Source: JAPLFM01 sp964650885 (GTDB lineage Bacteria; Bacteroidota; Ignavibacteria; Kapaibacteriales; UBA2268). From it: a stretch of DNA of 64,000 bases. Made by a program: the position numbers and the translations under genes. The notes beneath the pieces were generated by a model. That model saw only the letters and a list, made by a program, of their open reading frames with translations, searched no databases and was not told the DNA's origin. Shown in pieces: positions 15,977 through 24,102 of this stretch. Position 1 is the first letter of the stretch, and the number at the start of each line of letters is the position of its first letter. The stretch is from positions 1-64,000 of the forward strand of contig CAZYXG010000004.1 of the NCBI GenBank assembly GCA_964650885.1. The letters run 5' to 3'.

Positions 15977-18955
15977 ATGAAATCCCATAGAAAATTAATT
16001 TTTTCAAATATGAGAAGTAAAAGCATCGAAATGCTAAAGATTATTGCATTAAGCATTGGTCTTTTTTCTACAATTGGCTTAAATGCACAGACTGTATTTC
16101 CTGCAAGTCCAGCAAATTGGCTATACCCAAATGGAAATATGCAAGCCACTCGATGGCTGCGATACCCATCGGTTGTGAGCCAAAGTTTAGATTCTTTCAA
16201 TTTGAAATGGTCTTCTGGTGCAATTGCTGGCGATGTGCAGCCACTAATTGGAAACATTATCAATAATGGTAAAGTTTTCGACGATTTCCCCTTTGCTCCA
16301 AATGAGATTTCAGCTGTGATAGGTAATGATATTATTGTGATTGATGGCTCAGGCAAATCATTCATTAAAAAGAAACCAGACGACATTAAATTATTGAAAA
16401 ATGTTTCAGTTCTTATAGACACTTTAAATACTGGCTTCGATGATTTACATGTGAATCCTGTAGTGATGGGTATTGAAACAATTGAAAGCAATTCAGAAGA
16501 TTCTCTTGCTTTTGCTTATTTGGCTGGTTTTAACAACTCACTCAACAATACCGTTTACTTAAAACGTATGGCTATAGATATGAGAGCTTATGCTCCAAAT
16601 ATTTATGCAGGTGTGAAGCCAGTTTATGCAAGAAAAAATGGCGATTCACTTTATATTTACGCAACTATTAATTCATCGAATCCAATTGTAGCAAATGGAG
16701 TTTATGAGCCAAACCAAACACCTTTTATTCGTGGGCTTACTCAATTCAATGCTAGCACAAAATTACCAAACTATCCTTCTTATGATATTGCTGATATTGT
16801 AAGCAATAGATTGAATTTTGGACCTGAAATTAGTTTGCAGCAGCCATCTATTAGCCAGTTTGGCTCAAAAGGTGGAATTCTATTGCCTACTTACCCAACT
16901 ACGAGTATGCAGGTTACTATTAAAAATGAAAACACATTCGAAACAAATAGCGAAGAAAGCTATTCACTTGGCTTCAATATTGGAGTGAACCCAGCAGACC
17001 AGTTGTATAATCCTTTTTCTATGACACAAATTGCTACTGGCACTCGTCCGCTCACTCGTTCATACTTTGTGAAATTGAGAAATGGTAACAATGCTGAAGA
17101 TGATTTTGTTTTGGTTAGCGAGGAATATAAAGGAATTGATGGCTCGGTTGGACAATCGAAATTGCACTTATTCGCAAAAGATGGTTCGCCTATTACTTTG
17201 CCAAACGATATTGATTTCCCTCCTTTTAAAGGAAATAATAATCACCTATGGTCTGTAGCAGTTGGAAATGTGGACGGAAACGCTCCAAATAATTCCAATT
17301 TCTATCCTAACAATCAAGGCAACGAAATAATCGTAACTCAATCGACAAAAGATTTTGCTTTTCCAAAAAGCAAATTATTTGTGCTGAAATACAATACAAA
17401 TAGACTTGACAAACCAACTCCGCCAAATACTATTCTATTCCCATTCGATACAATTTGCACTTCGCAAGTAAATGGCTGGGTGGCGGCTATAAACGATTTG
17501 GACAGGAGTGGCGACGGAAAAGACGAAATAGTGGTGGTTGATGGCTCTACGCTTCGTGTATTGCGAATGAGAAACTATTCAGATGATAGATTCACTTATG
17601 GTTATGTGTTCGATACAGTTTACACAAAAGAATTTAACAAAGAATCTATTTCTGCTGCAATGATAGCCGATATGGATGGTGATGGTAGAAACGACATTAT
17701 CGTAACGACATACAAAGCTACTTATGTGATTGGAATTCCATTGCAAAACACATTGAAAGTGTTGAGTCCAAGAATAGCTCCTGCTAAAGTGGATTACTGC
17801 TTAGGCGACACAGTTGATCTTGTTTGGAAAAATGTACTTACTTCCACAAGCAAAGTAGATATTTATTTTGCAGAATATGTGCAAATCACAACTCCAGTTA
17901 ATATGCTTGTGCCTTCTGGAACTGTTACTAAAATTAGAAGCGATTTAGATAATAATCTTGACACACTTATAAATAAGATTGTTGTGGATACAACATTGCT
18001 TGGTAAGTTTGGAAAATTCATAGTTGCCAGTCAAGATAACCCTACTCAAATGTTTGACACAACGGCAATGCTTAGTTTCCAAACATTACTGCCTCAGCTT
18101 GATTCTTTGCCTTTAGGTAAATTACAAGTGGGTAAATTATTGACTTTAAGTGGAACAACAGCTTGCATAGACTCTCTAAAGTTAGAATATAAATCAGATT
18201 CCGTATGGCTTGTTATTGCAGAATCTATTGTTAATTCAAGCGGACGCTTTATGCTTAGCGGCGATGTGCCTTGCTTGAATATATTTAACTGCGACACTAT
18301 GGATGTGGATAGCACAATAACAACTAGGATAAAAGCATTCAAAAGTGGTTTTAGCCAAAATTCATCAACTTTCCGATTTGGTGTGATTCCAGCGGACTTC
18401 CCAATTAAAATAGATTCTGGATTGAGTGCATCGCCTGGGCGAGTGATTCGCTGGAATATTTCGGACATTAAATACTCTTGCGATACAGTAGGTTTCTATT
18501 TCTCGTTGGACGGCACTAATTATGGAAGAATTGAGCAAATAAGAGCCACAAAAGAATACTACGAATGGAATGTGCCTGAGAGTCTGCCTGATACTATTTT
18601 ATTCAGAGTTTGCTGCGAAAATTCTTGTGTACGAACTGATACAATCCTTACAGGTACAAAAGCAAAGTATATCCAAATTGTGGCTCCAAATCCATTTTCG
18701 CCAGTCAATGAACAAGTAGAATTCATTTATACTGTGCCAGAGGATATTGCTGTTAGCATTAGAATAATTGACGAAAATAATCGAATAGTCGCAGAACCTA
18801 TTTTGAACCAAATTAGAAGCAGAGGAATAGTCTATACAGATAGATGGGACGGCACTTTAAGCAATGGTTCGCTTGCTGCAAATGGACATTACTATTTGCG
18901 TTTAGAGCTTGCAAACGGAAAAATTGAAATATATTCTTTGTTTGTAAGAAAATAA
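15977..18955 (+). CDS. Secreted FG-GAP/VCBS-repeat protein with C-terminal sorting domain
   Basis: A 992-residue surface protein. The frame is open back to 15707, but that part overlaps the divergent gene. The ATG at 15977 follows AAAGGTGGGG and gives a signal peptide (MLKIIALSIGLFSTIGLNAQ) after a charged lead, so I use it. FG-GAP-type calcium-binding blades are visible at DLDRSGDGKDEIVVVDGS and DMDGDGRNDIIVTT near residues 510-590, suggesting a beta-propeller. Ig-like segments follow. The last 90 residues are a FlgD/T9SS-type domain (APNPFSPVNEQVEFIY, DRWDGTLSNGSLAANGHYYLRLEL). Likely cell-surface; the ligand is unknown. Confidence 0.8.
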   Translation: MKSHRKLIFSNMRSKSIEMLKIIALSIGLFSTIGLNAQTVFPASPANWLYPNGNMQATRWLRYPSVVSQSLDSFNLKWSSGAIAGDVQPLIGNIINNGKVFDDFPFAPNEISAVIGNDIIVIDGSGKSFIKKKPDDIKLLKNVSVLIDTLNTGFDDLHVNPVVMGIETIESNSEDSLAFAYLAGFNNSLNNTVYLKRMAIDMRAYAPNIYAGVKPVYARKNGDSLYIYATINSSNPIVANGVYEPNQTPFIRGLTQFNASTKLPNYPSYDIADIVSNRLNFGPEISLQQPSISQFGSKGGILLPTYPTTSMQVTIKNENTFETNSEESYSLGFNIGVNPADQLYNPFSMTQIATGTRPLTRSYFVKLRNGNNAEDDFVLVSEEYKGIDGSVGQSKLHLFAKDGSPITLPNDIDFPPFKGNNNHLWSVAVGNVDGNAPNNSNFYPNNQGNEIIVTQSTKDFAFPKSKLFVLKYNTNRLDKPTPPNTILFPFDTICTSQVNGWVAAINDLDRSGDGKDEIVVVDGSTLRVLRMRNYSDDRFTYGYVFDTVYTKEFNKESISAAMIADMDGDGRNDIIVTTYKATYVIGIPLQNTLKVLSPRIAPAKVDYCLGDTVDLVWKNVLTSTSKVDIYFAEYVQITTPVNMLVPSGTVTKIRSDLDNNLDTLINKIVVDTTLLGKFGKFIVASQDNPTQMFDTTAMLSFQTLLPQLDSLPLGKLQVGKLLTLSGTTACIDSLKLEYKSDSVWLVIAESIVNSSGRFMLSGDVPCLNIFNCDTMDVDSTITTRIKAFKSGFSQNSSTFRFGVIPADFPIKIDSGLSASPGRVIRWNISDIKYSCDTVGFYFSLDGTNYGRIEQIRATKEYYEWNVPESLPDTILFRVCCENSCVRTDTILTGTKAKYIQIVAPNPFSPVNEQVEFIYTVPEDIAVSIRIIDENNRIVAEPILNQIRSRGIVYTDRWDGTLSNGSLAANGHYYLRLELANGKIEIYSLFVRK

Positions 18956-18970
18956 TTTTTCTTAATTTTG
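18941..18970 (+). promoter_or_regulatory. Bacteroidota-type promoter for the response regulator
   Basis: TTTG at 18941-18944, an 18-base spacer, then TAATTTTG at 18963-18970 match the TTTG-N-TAnnTTTG pattern of the Bacteroidota primary sigma factor. It lies inside the end of the preceding coding region, and the ATG at 18976 is only 5 bases past the -7 element. Transcription from it would give an mRNA with almost no leader. Confidence 0.5.
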
Positions 18971-18975
18971 AAACT

Positions 18976-19656
18976 ATGAAAATACTTGTAATTGAAGATG
19001 AAAAGAAAGTAGCCAAATTTATTAAAATTGGCTTAGAAGAAGAAAGATATTCTGTTGATAATGCTTATGATGGAAAAGAAGGGTTAGATATGGCTCTATC
19101 GAACCACTATGACGCTATTCTGCTGGATATAATGCTACCTGAAATGAGTGGTTATAAAGTTTTGGAAGAGCTTAGAGCTGCCCATAGGAACTTACCTGTT
19201 TTACTAATTACTGCACTAAATACCACACAAGACAAAGTAAATGGTCTTGATTTGGGTGCAGATGACTATATTTCCAAGCCATTCGTACTCGATGAGCTAA
19301 CTGCTCGACTTAGAGCAATTTTAAGACGCACAACCGACACTCACTCTACTAAAATGCAATGTGGCGAATTGATTCTAGATTCGGTCTCACACATAGCTTA
19401 TAGAAACGAAAGAGAAATTGAACTTACTACTAAAGAATATTCGCTGCTTGAATTTTTGATGAGAAACAAAAACAAAATCGTTAGCAGAAGCACTATCACT
19501 CAACATGTTTGGCGACAAGATTACGACCCAGAATCGAACATTATAGATGTTTATATCAAACGATTGAGAACTAAGATTGATGGAGAAAGTGAGAAAAAAC
19601 CAATGATTCAATCTATTCGTGGCGTGGGTTATCGCTTGAAAGAACAAACTTTATAA
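18976..19656 (+). CDS. OmpR/CusR-type response regulator (orphan)
   Basis: A 226-residue two-domain regulator. The receiver has Asp51 in LLDIMLPEMSG as the phosphorylation site, acidic residues at 8-9 (EDE), and Lys in ISKPF. The C-terminal winged helix (about residues 125-222) contains ELTTKEYSLLEFLMRN and IIDVYIKRLRTKID, the OmpR-family DNA-binding pattern, ending in SIRGVGYRL. Histidine kinases usually sit next to such genes, but here the next gene is a convergent hydrolase and the previous one a surface protein. The partner kinase must therefore be elsewhere. Targets are unknown. Confidence 0.93.
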   Translation: MKILVIEDEKKVAKFIKIGLEEERYSVDNAYDGKEGLDMALSNHYDAILLDIMLPEMSGYKVLEELRAAHRNLPVLLITALNTTQDKVNGLDLGADDYISKPFVLDELTARLRAILRRTTDTHSTKMQCGELILDSVSHIAYRNEREIELTTKEYSLLEFLMRNKNKIVSRSTITQHVWRQDYDPESNIIDVYIKRLRTKIDGESEKKPMIQSIRGVGYRLKEQTL

Positions 19657-20412
19657 CCACTGTTCGCACCAAGCCATTATTATTTTGCCAACTTTGCGAG
19701 CTTCTGATTCATTTCGCATCATAAGGTGTCCAAAGTTGTTTAGTTGAATTAATGATTTCGGCTCTTGGGCATCTGCAAAAATTTTAAAAGCATTATCCAT
19801 ACTTACTGTTTTATCATCGGGCGAATGCAAAACTAATAATGGTTTTCCAAGCTCGGCGATATTATGTTCGCCAGAAGTTAGTTCTAAATCTGCAAAAAAT
19901 TCTTTAGTTAAAGTAAATTCAGTATCGCCAATAATCACATTAGAAGAGCCAACCAAATCTGCTTCAGCTTTTGTTTTAGCAATTGTTTTTGCTAAATTAT
20001 TTGGTTTGTAAGGTGCTGCAATAACAGCCACTGCTTTCACTTCGGCAAATTCTCTTGCAACTTTCAGCATAGCAGCTCCACCCATTGAGTGACCCACGCA
20101 AAAACTTGGAGCAGAATAATTTGCTTTCAAATATTGGTAAGCTAATCGTATATTAATCAAATTCGTTGTGAAGTTTGTATCTTCAAATTTGCCTTCCGAT
20201 TCGCCCAAGCCTGGGAAATCGAAACGAAAAATCCCAACTCCATTATCAGTAAATTCCTTTGACATATTATTCAAATATCGAATATTACGGGGACAAGTGA
20301 AACAAGGTGCATATAAGATGATATATTTGGCTTCTCCACTATCGGGCAAATTCAATTCGGCAACTATATTGGAACCGCTATGGCTTAGGAAGTTAATTCT
20401 GATTTTCTGCAT
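19651..20412 (-). CDS. Alpha/beta hydrolase (related to hydrolase/OsmC fusion proteins)
   Basis: A 253-residue alpha/beta hydrolase with the nucleophile elbow GHSMGG (Ser109), an acid in LHSPDDKTV and the catalytic His in NNFGHLM. YAPCFTCPRNIRYL and FDFPGLGESEGKFEDTNFTTNL are typical of the hydrolase half of bifunctional alpha/beta-hydrolase/OsmC proteins. The OsmC half is not fused here but is encoded divergently 145 bases away. No signal peptide, so cytoplasmic. It overlaps the response regulator by 6 bases at the 3' end. The natural substrate is unknown. Confidence 0.85.
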   Translation of the reverse strand: MQKIRINFLSHSGSNIVAELNLPDSGEAKYIILYAPCFTCPRNIRYLNNMSKEFTDNGVGIFRFDFPGLGESEGKFEDTNFTTNLINIRLAYQYLKANYSAPSFCVGHSMGGAAMLKVAREFAEVKAVAVIAAPYKPNNLAKTIAKTKAEADLVGSSNVIIGDTEFTLTKEFFADLELTSGEHNIAELGKPLLVLHSPDDKTVSMDNAFKIFADAQEPKSLIQLNNFGHLMMRNESEARKVGKIIMAWCEQWL

Positions 20413-20557
20413 TTTCTGATTTTAACATTTACTTAACTTGCAGTAAAGACGAAACAGTTGCATTAGTGGTTTGAACGGAATACAATTTTCTCAACTCCAA
20501 ACGTTTTACAACTAAAAGAAAATCATTTTTTTAAATAATTAATCTAAGGCAATTATT

Positions 20558-20992
20558 ATGATTCGCAAAGCTTCCGCAAATTGGAAAGGCACTGGACTAG
20601 AAGGTACTGGCTCACTTACATCGCAAAGTGGCTTGCTAAACGCAACTCCATACTCTACTAAATTACGTTTTGAAAATGAAGACGGTCAAGCTGGTACAAA
20701 CCCAGAAGAACTAATAGCTGCTGCCCACGCTGGCTGTTTCAATATGGCTTTGAGCTTCCAATTGACTGGGGCAGGTTTCCCTCCAGCTGATTTGCAAACT
20801 AACGCAACATTGACAATGAGCACAGATGGCACTAATTTTTCAATTACAAGCATTAATTTGGATTTAGTTGGCGATGTACCAAAAATAGACGAAGCGAAAT
20901 TCTTGGAATTAGCAAACGTAGCAAAAGCAAACTGCCCAGTTTCAAAAGCATTAGCATCAATTGAAATCACTCTTAATGCAAAATTGAAATAA
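20558..20992 (+). CDS. OsmC-family peroxiredoxin
   Basis: A 144-residue OsmC/Ohr-fold protein with the two redox cysteines in the expected context: Cys60 in AAHAGCFNMAL and Cys126 in AKANCPVSKAL. The opening residues RKASANWKGTGLEGTG match E. coli OsmC. These proteins reduce organic hydroperoxides, usually with lipoylated proteins or other thiols as electron donor. It is divergent from the alpha/beta hydrolase, so the pair may share control. A terminator follows at 21019-21051. Confidence 0.92.
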   Translation: MIRKASANWKGTGLEGTGSLTSQSGLLNATPYSTKLRFENEDGQAGTNPEELIAAAHAGCFNMALSFQLTGAGFPPADLQTNATLTMSTDGTNFSITSINLDLVGDVPKIDEAKFLELANVAKANCPVSKALASIEITLNAKLK

Positions 20993-21018
20993 GATAAACT
21001 AAATAGCTAAAATCATAA

Positions 21019-21051
21019 GAGTGGATAGGCAACTACCCACTCTTTTTTTTT
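21019..21051 (+). terminator. Intrinsic terminator after the osmC-like gene
   Basis: GAGTGGATAG (21019-21028) pairs with CTACCCACTC (21033-21042) with one mismatch around a GCAA loop, followed by an unbroken T run to 21051. Confidence 0.88.
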
Positions 21052-21243
21052 ATGGGGTAGTTAACTTTCGAAATAAAAAATTCCACCAACGTCTAGCCAT
21101 TTTATGAGATAGGGTGGAGAATAGTTATCAATATTGTGAGTGAGTTATTCGCTAAACTTTAGGCTCTTGATGGCAAAGGAATAGATTGCTATGGCGGTGC
21201 AGAATTAGTATAATTGAAATATGAACTAATTGATTGAATAAAC
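21052..21243. other. Non-coding stretch between two terminators
   Basis: No credible coding frame is seen in this 190-base part of a 376-base gap. It contains a wide inverted pair (ATTCCACC near 21090 and GGGTGGAGAAT near 21114) and ends at a second terminator hairpin. A small RNA is possible, but no promoter of the TAnnTTTG kind was found upstream. Confidence 0.3.
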
Positions 21244-21268
21244 GTGGGACATAATGTCTCACTTTTTT
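21244..21268 (+). terminator. Second intrinsic terminator upstream of the copper ATPase gene
   Basis: GTGGGACA and TGTCTCAC form an 8-bp stem with one mismatch around TAA (21244-21262), followed by six T residues. It does not belong to the osmC-like gene, which already has its own terminator 200 bases upstream. Confidence 0.7.
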
Positions 21269-21368
21269 ATTTTCACCCTTCTAAACTGATTGTCGTCAGC
21301 CAATAAAACATTTGCTTCTAAACTATGTCTATAACTTTCGATAAAGTTCAAAGTTTTGAGTGTGGCAA

Positions 21369-23543
21369 TTGGAAACAATAATTAAAAGTCAAGTTTATGG
21401 AGTAACTGGTATGACTTGTGCCAGCTGTGCACTCAATGTAGAAAAGGCACTCAAAAGTCAAGCTGGAGTAGAGAATGCAGCAGTAAACGTTACCACAAAT
21501 TCTGCACTTATTGAATTCAATCCCGAAATCACAACGCCCAAAGAACTTAAAAATGCAGTTATAGCAGTTGGCTATAATATGTTAATTGAAAATTCCGATG
21601 CCAACGATACTGAAAAAAATGACTCATTTAAAAAAGTAAAGCAAAATACAATTGGTGCAATTCTTTTGTCCATTCCATTATTTATAATTTCAATGTTCTT
21701 TATGGATATGCCTTGGGGCGATTGGATAATGCTTCTTTTAGCAACACCAATTGTTTTTTGGTATGGCCGAGGTTATTTTTCAACCGCGATTAAACTGGCT
21801 TTGATGCGTACTAGCAATATGGATACTTTGGTTGCTCTCAGCACTGGAATATCTTATATCTATAGTTTAGCGAATATGTTTTTCCCAAACTTTTGGCACT
21901 CTCGTGGTTTGCATCCACACGTTTATTTCGAATCAGCTGGCTTAGTAATAACATTTGTTTTAATAGGCAAATATATTGAAGAGAAAGCGAAAAGCTCTTC
22001 TTCTTCGGCAATTAGAAAATTAATAGGAATGCAGTCGCAATTTGTGAATTTAATAGTCAATGAATTTTCCGTACGCACACATATTTCTGCTATTAAATTA
22101 GGCGATTCAATACAAGTAAAACCTGGCGAGCGAATTCCAATTGATGGCAAAGTGAAATTTGGTCGCTCTTTTGTGGACGAAAGCTCTATCACAGGTGAGC
22201 CAATGGCAGTGGAAAGAAAATCGGGAGATTATGTATTTGCTGGCACTATCAATCAAAATGGAAGTTTGCGAGTGGTTGCCGATAAAATAGCCGAAGATAC
22301 ATTGCTCGGAAAAATTATAAAGTCGGTTGAATCGGCACTGATGAGTAAACCTAATATTCAAAAATTGGTTGATAAAATCGCAAGTGTGTTTGTGCCAATA
22401 GTTATTCTTCTCTCAGTTATCACATTCATAGCGTGGTGGATTTTCGGAGGCAGCAATGGTTTGCAAATGGGAATTATTTCAATGGCGACTGTGCTTGTGA
22501 TTGCTTGTCCTTGTGCATTGGGTTTGGCTACTCCCACAGCATTGGTGGTTGGCTTGGGCAAAGCAGCCGATTTGGGAATATTGATTAAAGACGCTAATGT
22601 GCTGGAGCAGATTAATAAAATAGATACTATTATATTCGATAAAACTGGAACTCTAACTTACGGCAAACCAAAAATTACTGAATTTAATTGGCTCAGTGCG
22701 ACTGAAACAGAATTAAATACACAAATACTATTTGCTATGGAACAAGAATCCGAACACCCAATTGCATTAGCCGTGATAGAGTATTTGCAAGAAAGTATTA
22801 GCGCTACAATAAAGTTAGATACATTCGAGAATATTTCGGGAAGCGGAATAATAGCAGCAGTAAATAATAATTTATATGCTGTTGGCACAAGGAAATTAAT
22901 GCAAGAAAAGGGTATTATAATATCCGATTTGGATAGCTATATTTACTTTGCAAAGAACAACTTGCTTTTAGCGAAATTCAAAATAGAAGATGAAATAAAG
23001 CCAAGCACGAGAGAAGCAATTGCAAAAATTAAAGCTAAAGGAATAAATGTTGCATTGCTAACAGGTGATAGCGAAATAAATACAAAAACTATATCGGAGC
23101 AATCTGGAATTTCAGATTATAGAGCAAATCAATTGCCAAATGATAAGCTCGAATATATAAAAACTCTTCAAAAAGAAGGTAAAAAAGTAGCAATGGTGGG
23201 AGATGGAATTAATGATAGCCAAGCTTTAGCTCAAGCTGATGTTAGTATTGCAATGGGAAAGGGTTCGGATATTGCGATAGATGTTGCACAGCTAACAATA
23301 GTGTCTTCCGATTTACTTTTAATCACCACTTCGTTAGATTTGGCAAATATGACTTTAAGTAAAATCAAACAAAATCTGTTTTGGGCTTTTATTTATAATG
23401 TGGTGGCTATTCCAATAGCAATGGGAATATTCATTCCACATTTTGGATTGCAAATCAATCCAATGATGGCTGGAGCAGCTATGGCATTCAGTTCAATTTC
23501 AGTTGTATCGAATAGTTTATTGATGAAGTTTAGGAAAATTTAA
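21369..23543 (+). CDS. copA: Copper-transporting P1B-type ATPase
   Basis: A 724-residue P1B ATPase that exports Cu(I) from the cytoplasm. One N-terminal heavy-metal domain carries GMTCASC. Then follow the A-domain (SSITGEPM), the metal-transport motif ACPCALGLATPTAL in the sixth transmembrane segment, the phosphorylation motif DKTGTLT, the nucleotide-binding SEHPIA motif and the hinge VGDGINDS. Eight hydrophobic segments fit. The frame opens at a GTG at 21360, right after a stop. I favour the TTG at 21369, which gives METIIKSQVYGVTGMTC. No ATG precedes the metal domain. No copper regulator or chaperone gene is adjacent. Confidence 0.93.
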   Translation: METIIKSQVYGVTGMTCASCALNVEKALKSQAGVENAAVNVTTNSALIEFNPEITTPKELKNAVIAVGYNMLIENSDANDTEKNDSFKKVKQNTIGAILLSIPLFIISMFFMDMPWGDWIMLLLATPIVFWYGRGYFSTAIKLALMRTSNMDTLVALSTGISYIYSLANMFFPNFWHSRGLHPHVYFESAGLVITFVLIGKYIEEKAKSSSSSAIRKLIGMQSQFVNLIVNEFSVRTHISAIKLGDSIQVKPGERIPIDGKVKFGRSFVDESSITGEPMAVERKSGDYVFAGTINQNGSLRVVADKIAEDTLLGKIIKSVESALMSKPNIQKLVDKIASVFVPIVILLSVITFIAWWIFGGSNGLQMGIISMATVLVIACPCALGLATPTALVVGLGKAADLGILIKDANVLEQINKIDTIIFDKTGTLTYGKPKITEFNWLSATETELNTQILFAMEQESEHPIALAVIEYLQESISATIKLDTFENISGSGIIAAVNNNLYAVGTRKLMQEKGIIISDLDSYIYFAKNNLLLAKFKIEDEIKPSTREAIAKIKAKGINVALLTGDSEINTKTISEQSGISDYRANQLPNDKLEYIKTLQKEGKKVAMVGDGINDSQALAQADVSIAMGKGSDIAIDVAQLTIVSSDLLLITTSLDLANMTLSKIKQNLFWAFIYNVVAIPIAMGIFIPHFGLQINPMMAGAAMAFSSISVVSNSLLMKFRKI

Positions 23544-23555
23544 ATTTTTTATAAA

Positions 23556-23909
23556 TTACTTATCCTGACCAAATTGCAGGATATAGCCACTGTTATCGAA
23601 AATAGAAAATTCCTTTACGTTTTTTTCGCTAGTTTCTAATTCGCTAGCCAAATCAACATTATCTTTAATGGTATCGTAAAATTCGTCCAAATTCTCAACT
23701 TTGAAATAAAGCGAACCAGTGAACATTTCAAATGGTGCTTCGGAATTGGGCAAAGCAAACATAATGTCCACATCTTCTTTGCTAATTGTAGCCCAACCGT
23801 TTTCAATGTTGCGCTCTTTGCATTGGAAACCGAGATGATTTGTATAGAATTCTATACTTTCCTCGATATCTCCCGTCCAGAGCATGGGAGTTACACTTTT
23901 AAATTTCAT
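23556..23909 (-). CDS. VOC-superfamily (glyoxalase/bleomycin-resistance-like) protein
   Basis: A 117-residue single-domain VOC protein: TPMLWTGDIEESIEFYTNHLGF at the start, LYFKVENLDEFYDTI in the middle and FDNSGYILQFGQ at the end. These are two beta-alpha-beta-beta-beta units with the usual final strand. Members act as lyases, dioxygenases or antibiotic-binding proteins, and sequence alone does not say which. Convergent with copA, 12 bases apart, so its 3' end has no separate terminator. Confidence 0.85.
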   Translation of the reverse strand: MKFKSVTPMLWTGDIEESIEFYTNHLGFQCKERNIENGWATISKEDVDIMFALPNSEAPFEMFTGSLYFKVENLDEFYDTIKDNVDLASELETSEKNVKEFSIFDNSGYILQFGQDK

Positions 23910-23928
23910 TGCACTGCACTTCCTTATT

Positions 23929-24099
23929 CTACTTTGTTAAAGTGAATTTTGTGATGTATTGTTTAGTTCCGTAATGCAAACTAACAAAGTAAATTCCATT
24001 TTGCAAATTAAAGTTGCTTGTGTTAAGCTCAAAAGAGTGATTTTCTTGTTAATGTAATCGCTTTTTGGTTTATTTTAAAGATTATTTGGACTTTTAACT
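23929..24099 (-). pseudogene. Remnant of a T9SS type A C-terminal sorting domain
   Basis: On the minus strand the last 39 codons before a TAG at 23929-23931 read as the second half of a sorting domain: ENHSFELNTSNFNLQ, then NGIYFVSLHYGTKQY, then ITKFTLTK. The front half, resembling KVQIIFKINQKAITLTRK, is found just upstream in another frame, so a frameshift and stops separate the halves. There is no start codon or promoter. It begins 3 bases after the stop of the intact surface-protein gene, whose own end is also a sorting domain. It is therefore probably a decayed duplicate domain or the tail of a deleted gene. Confidence 0.65.
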
Positions 24100-24102
24100 C
24101 TT

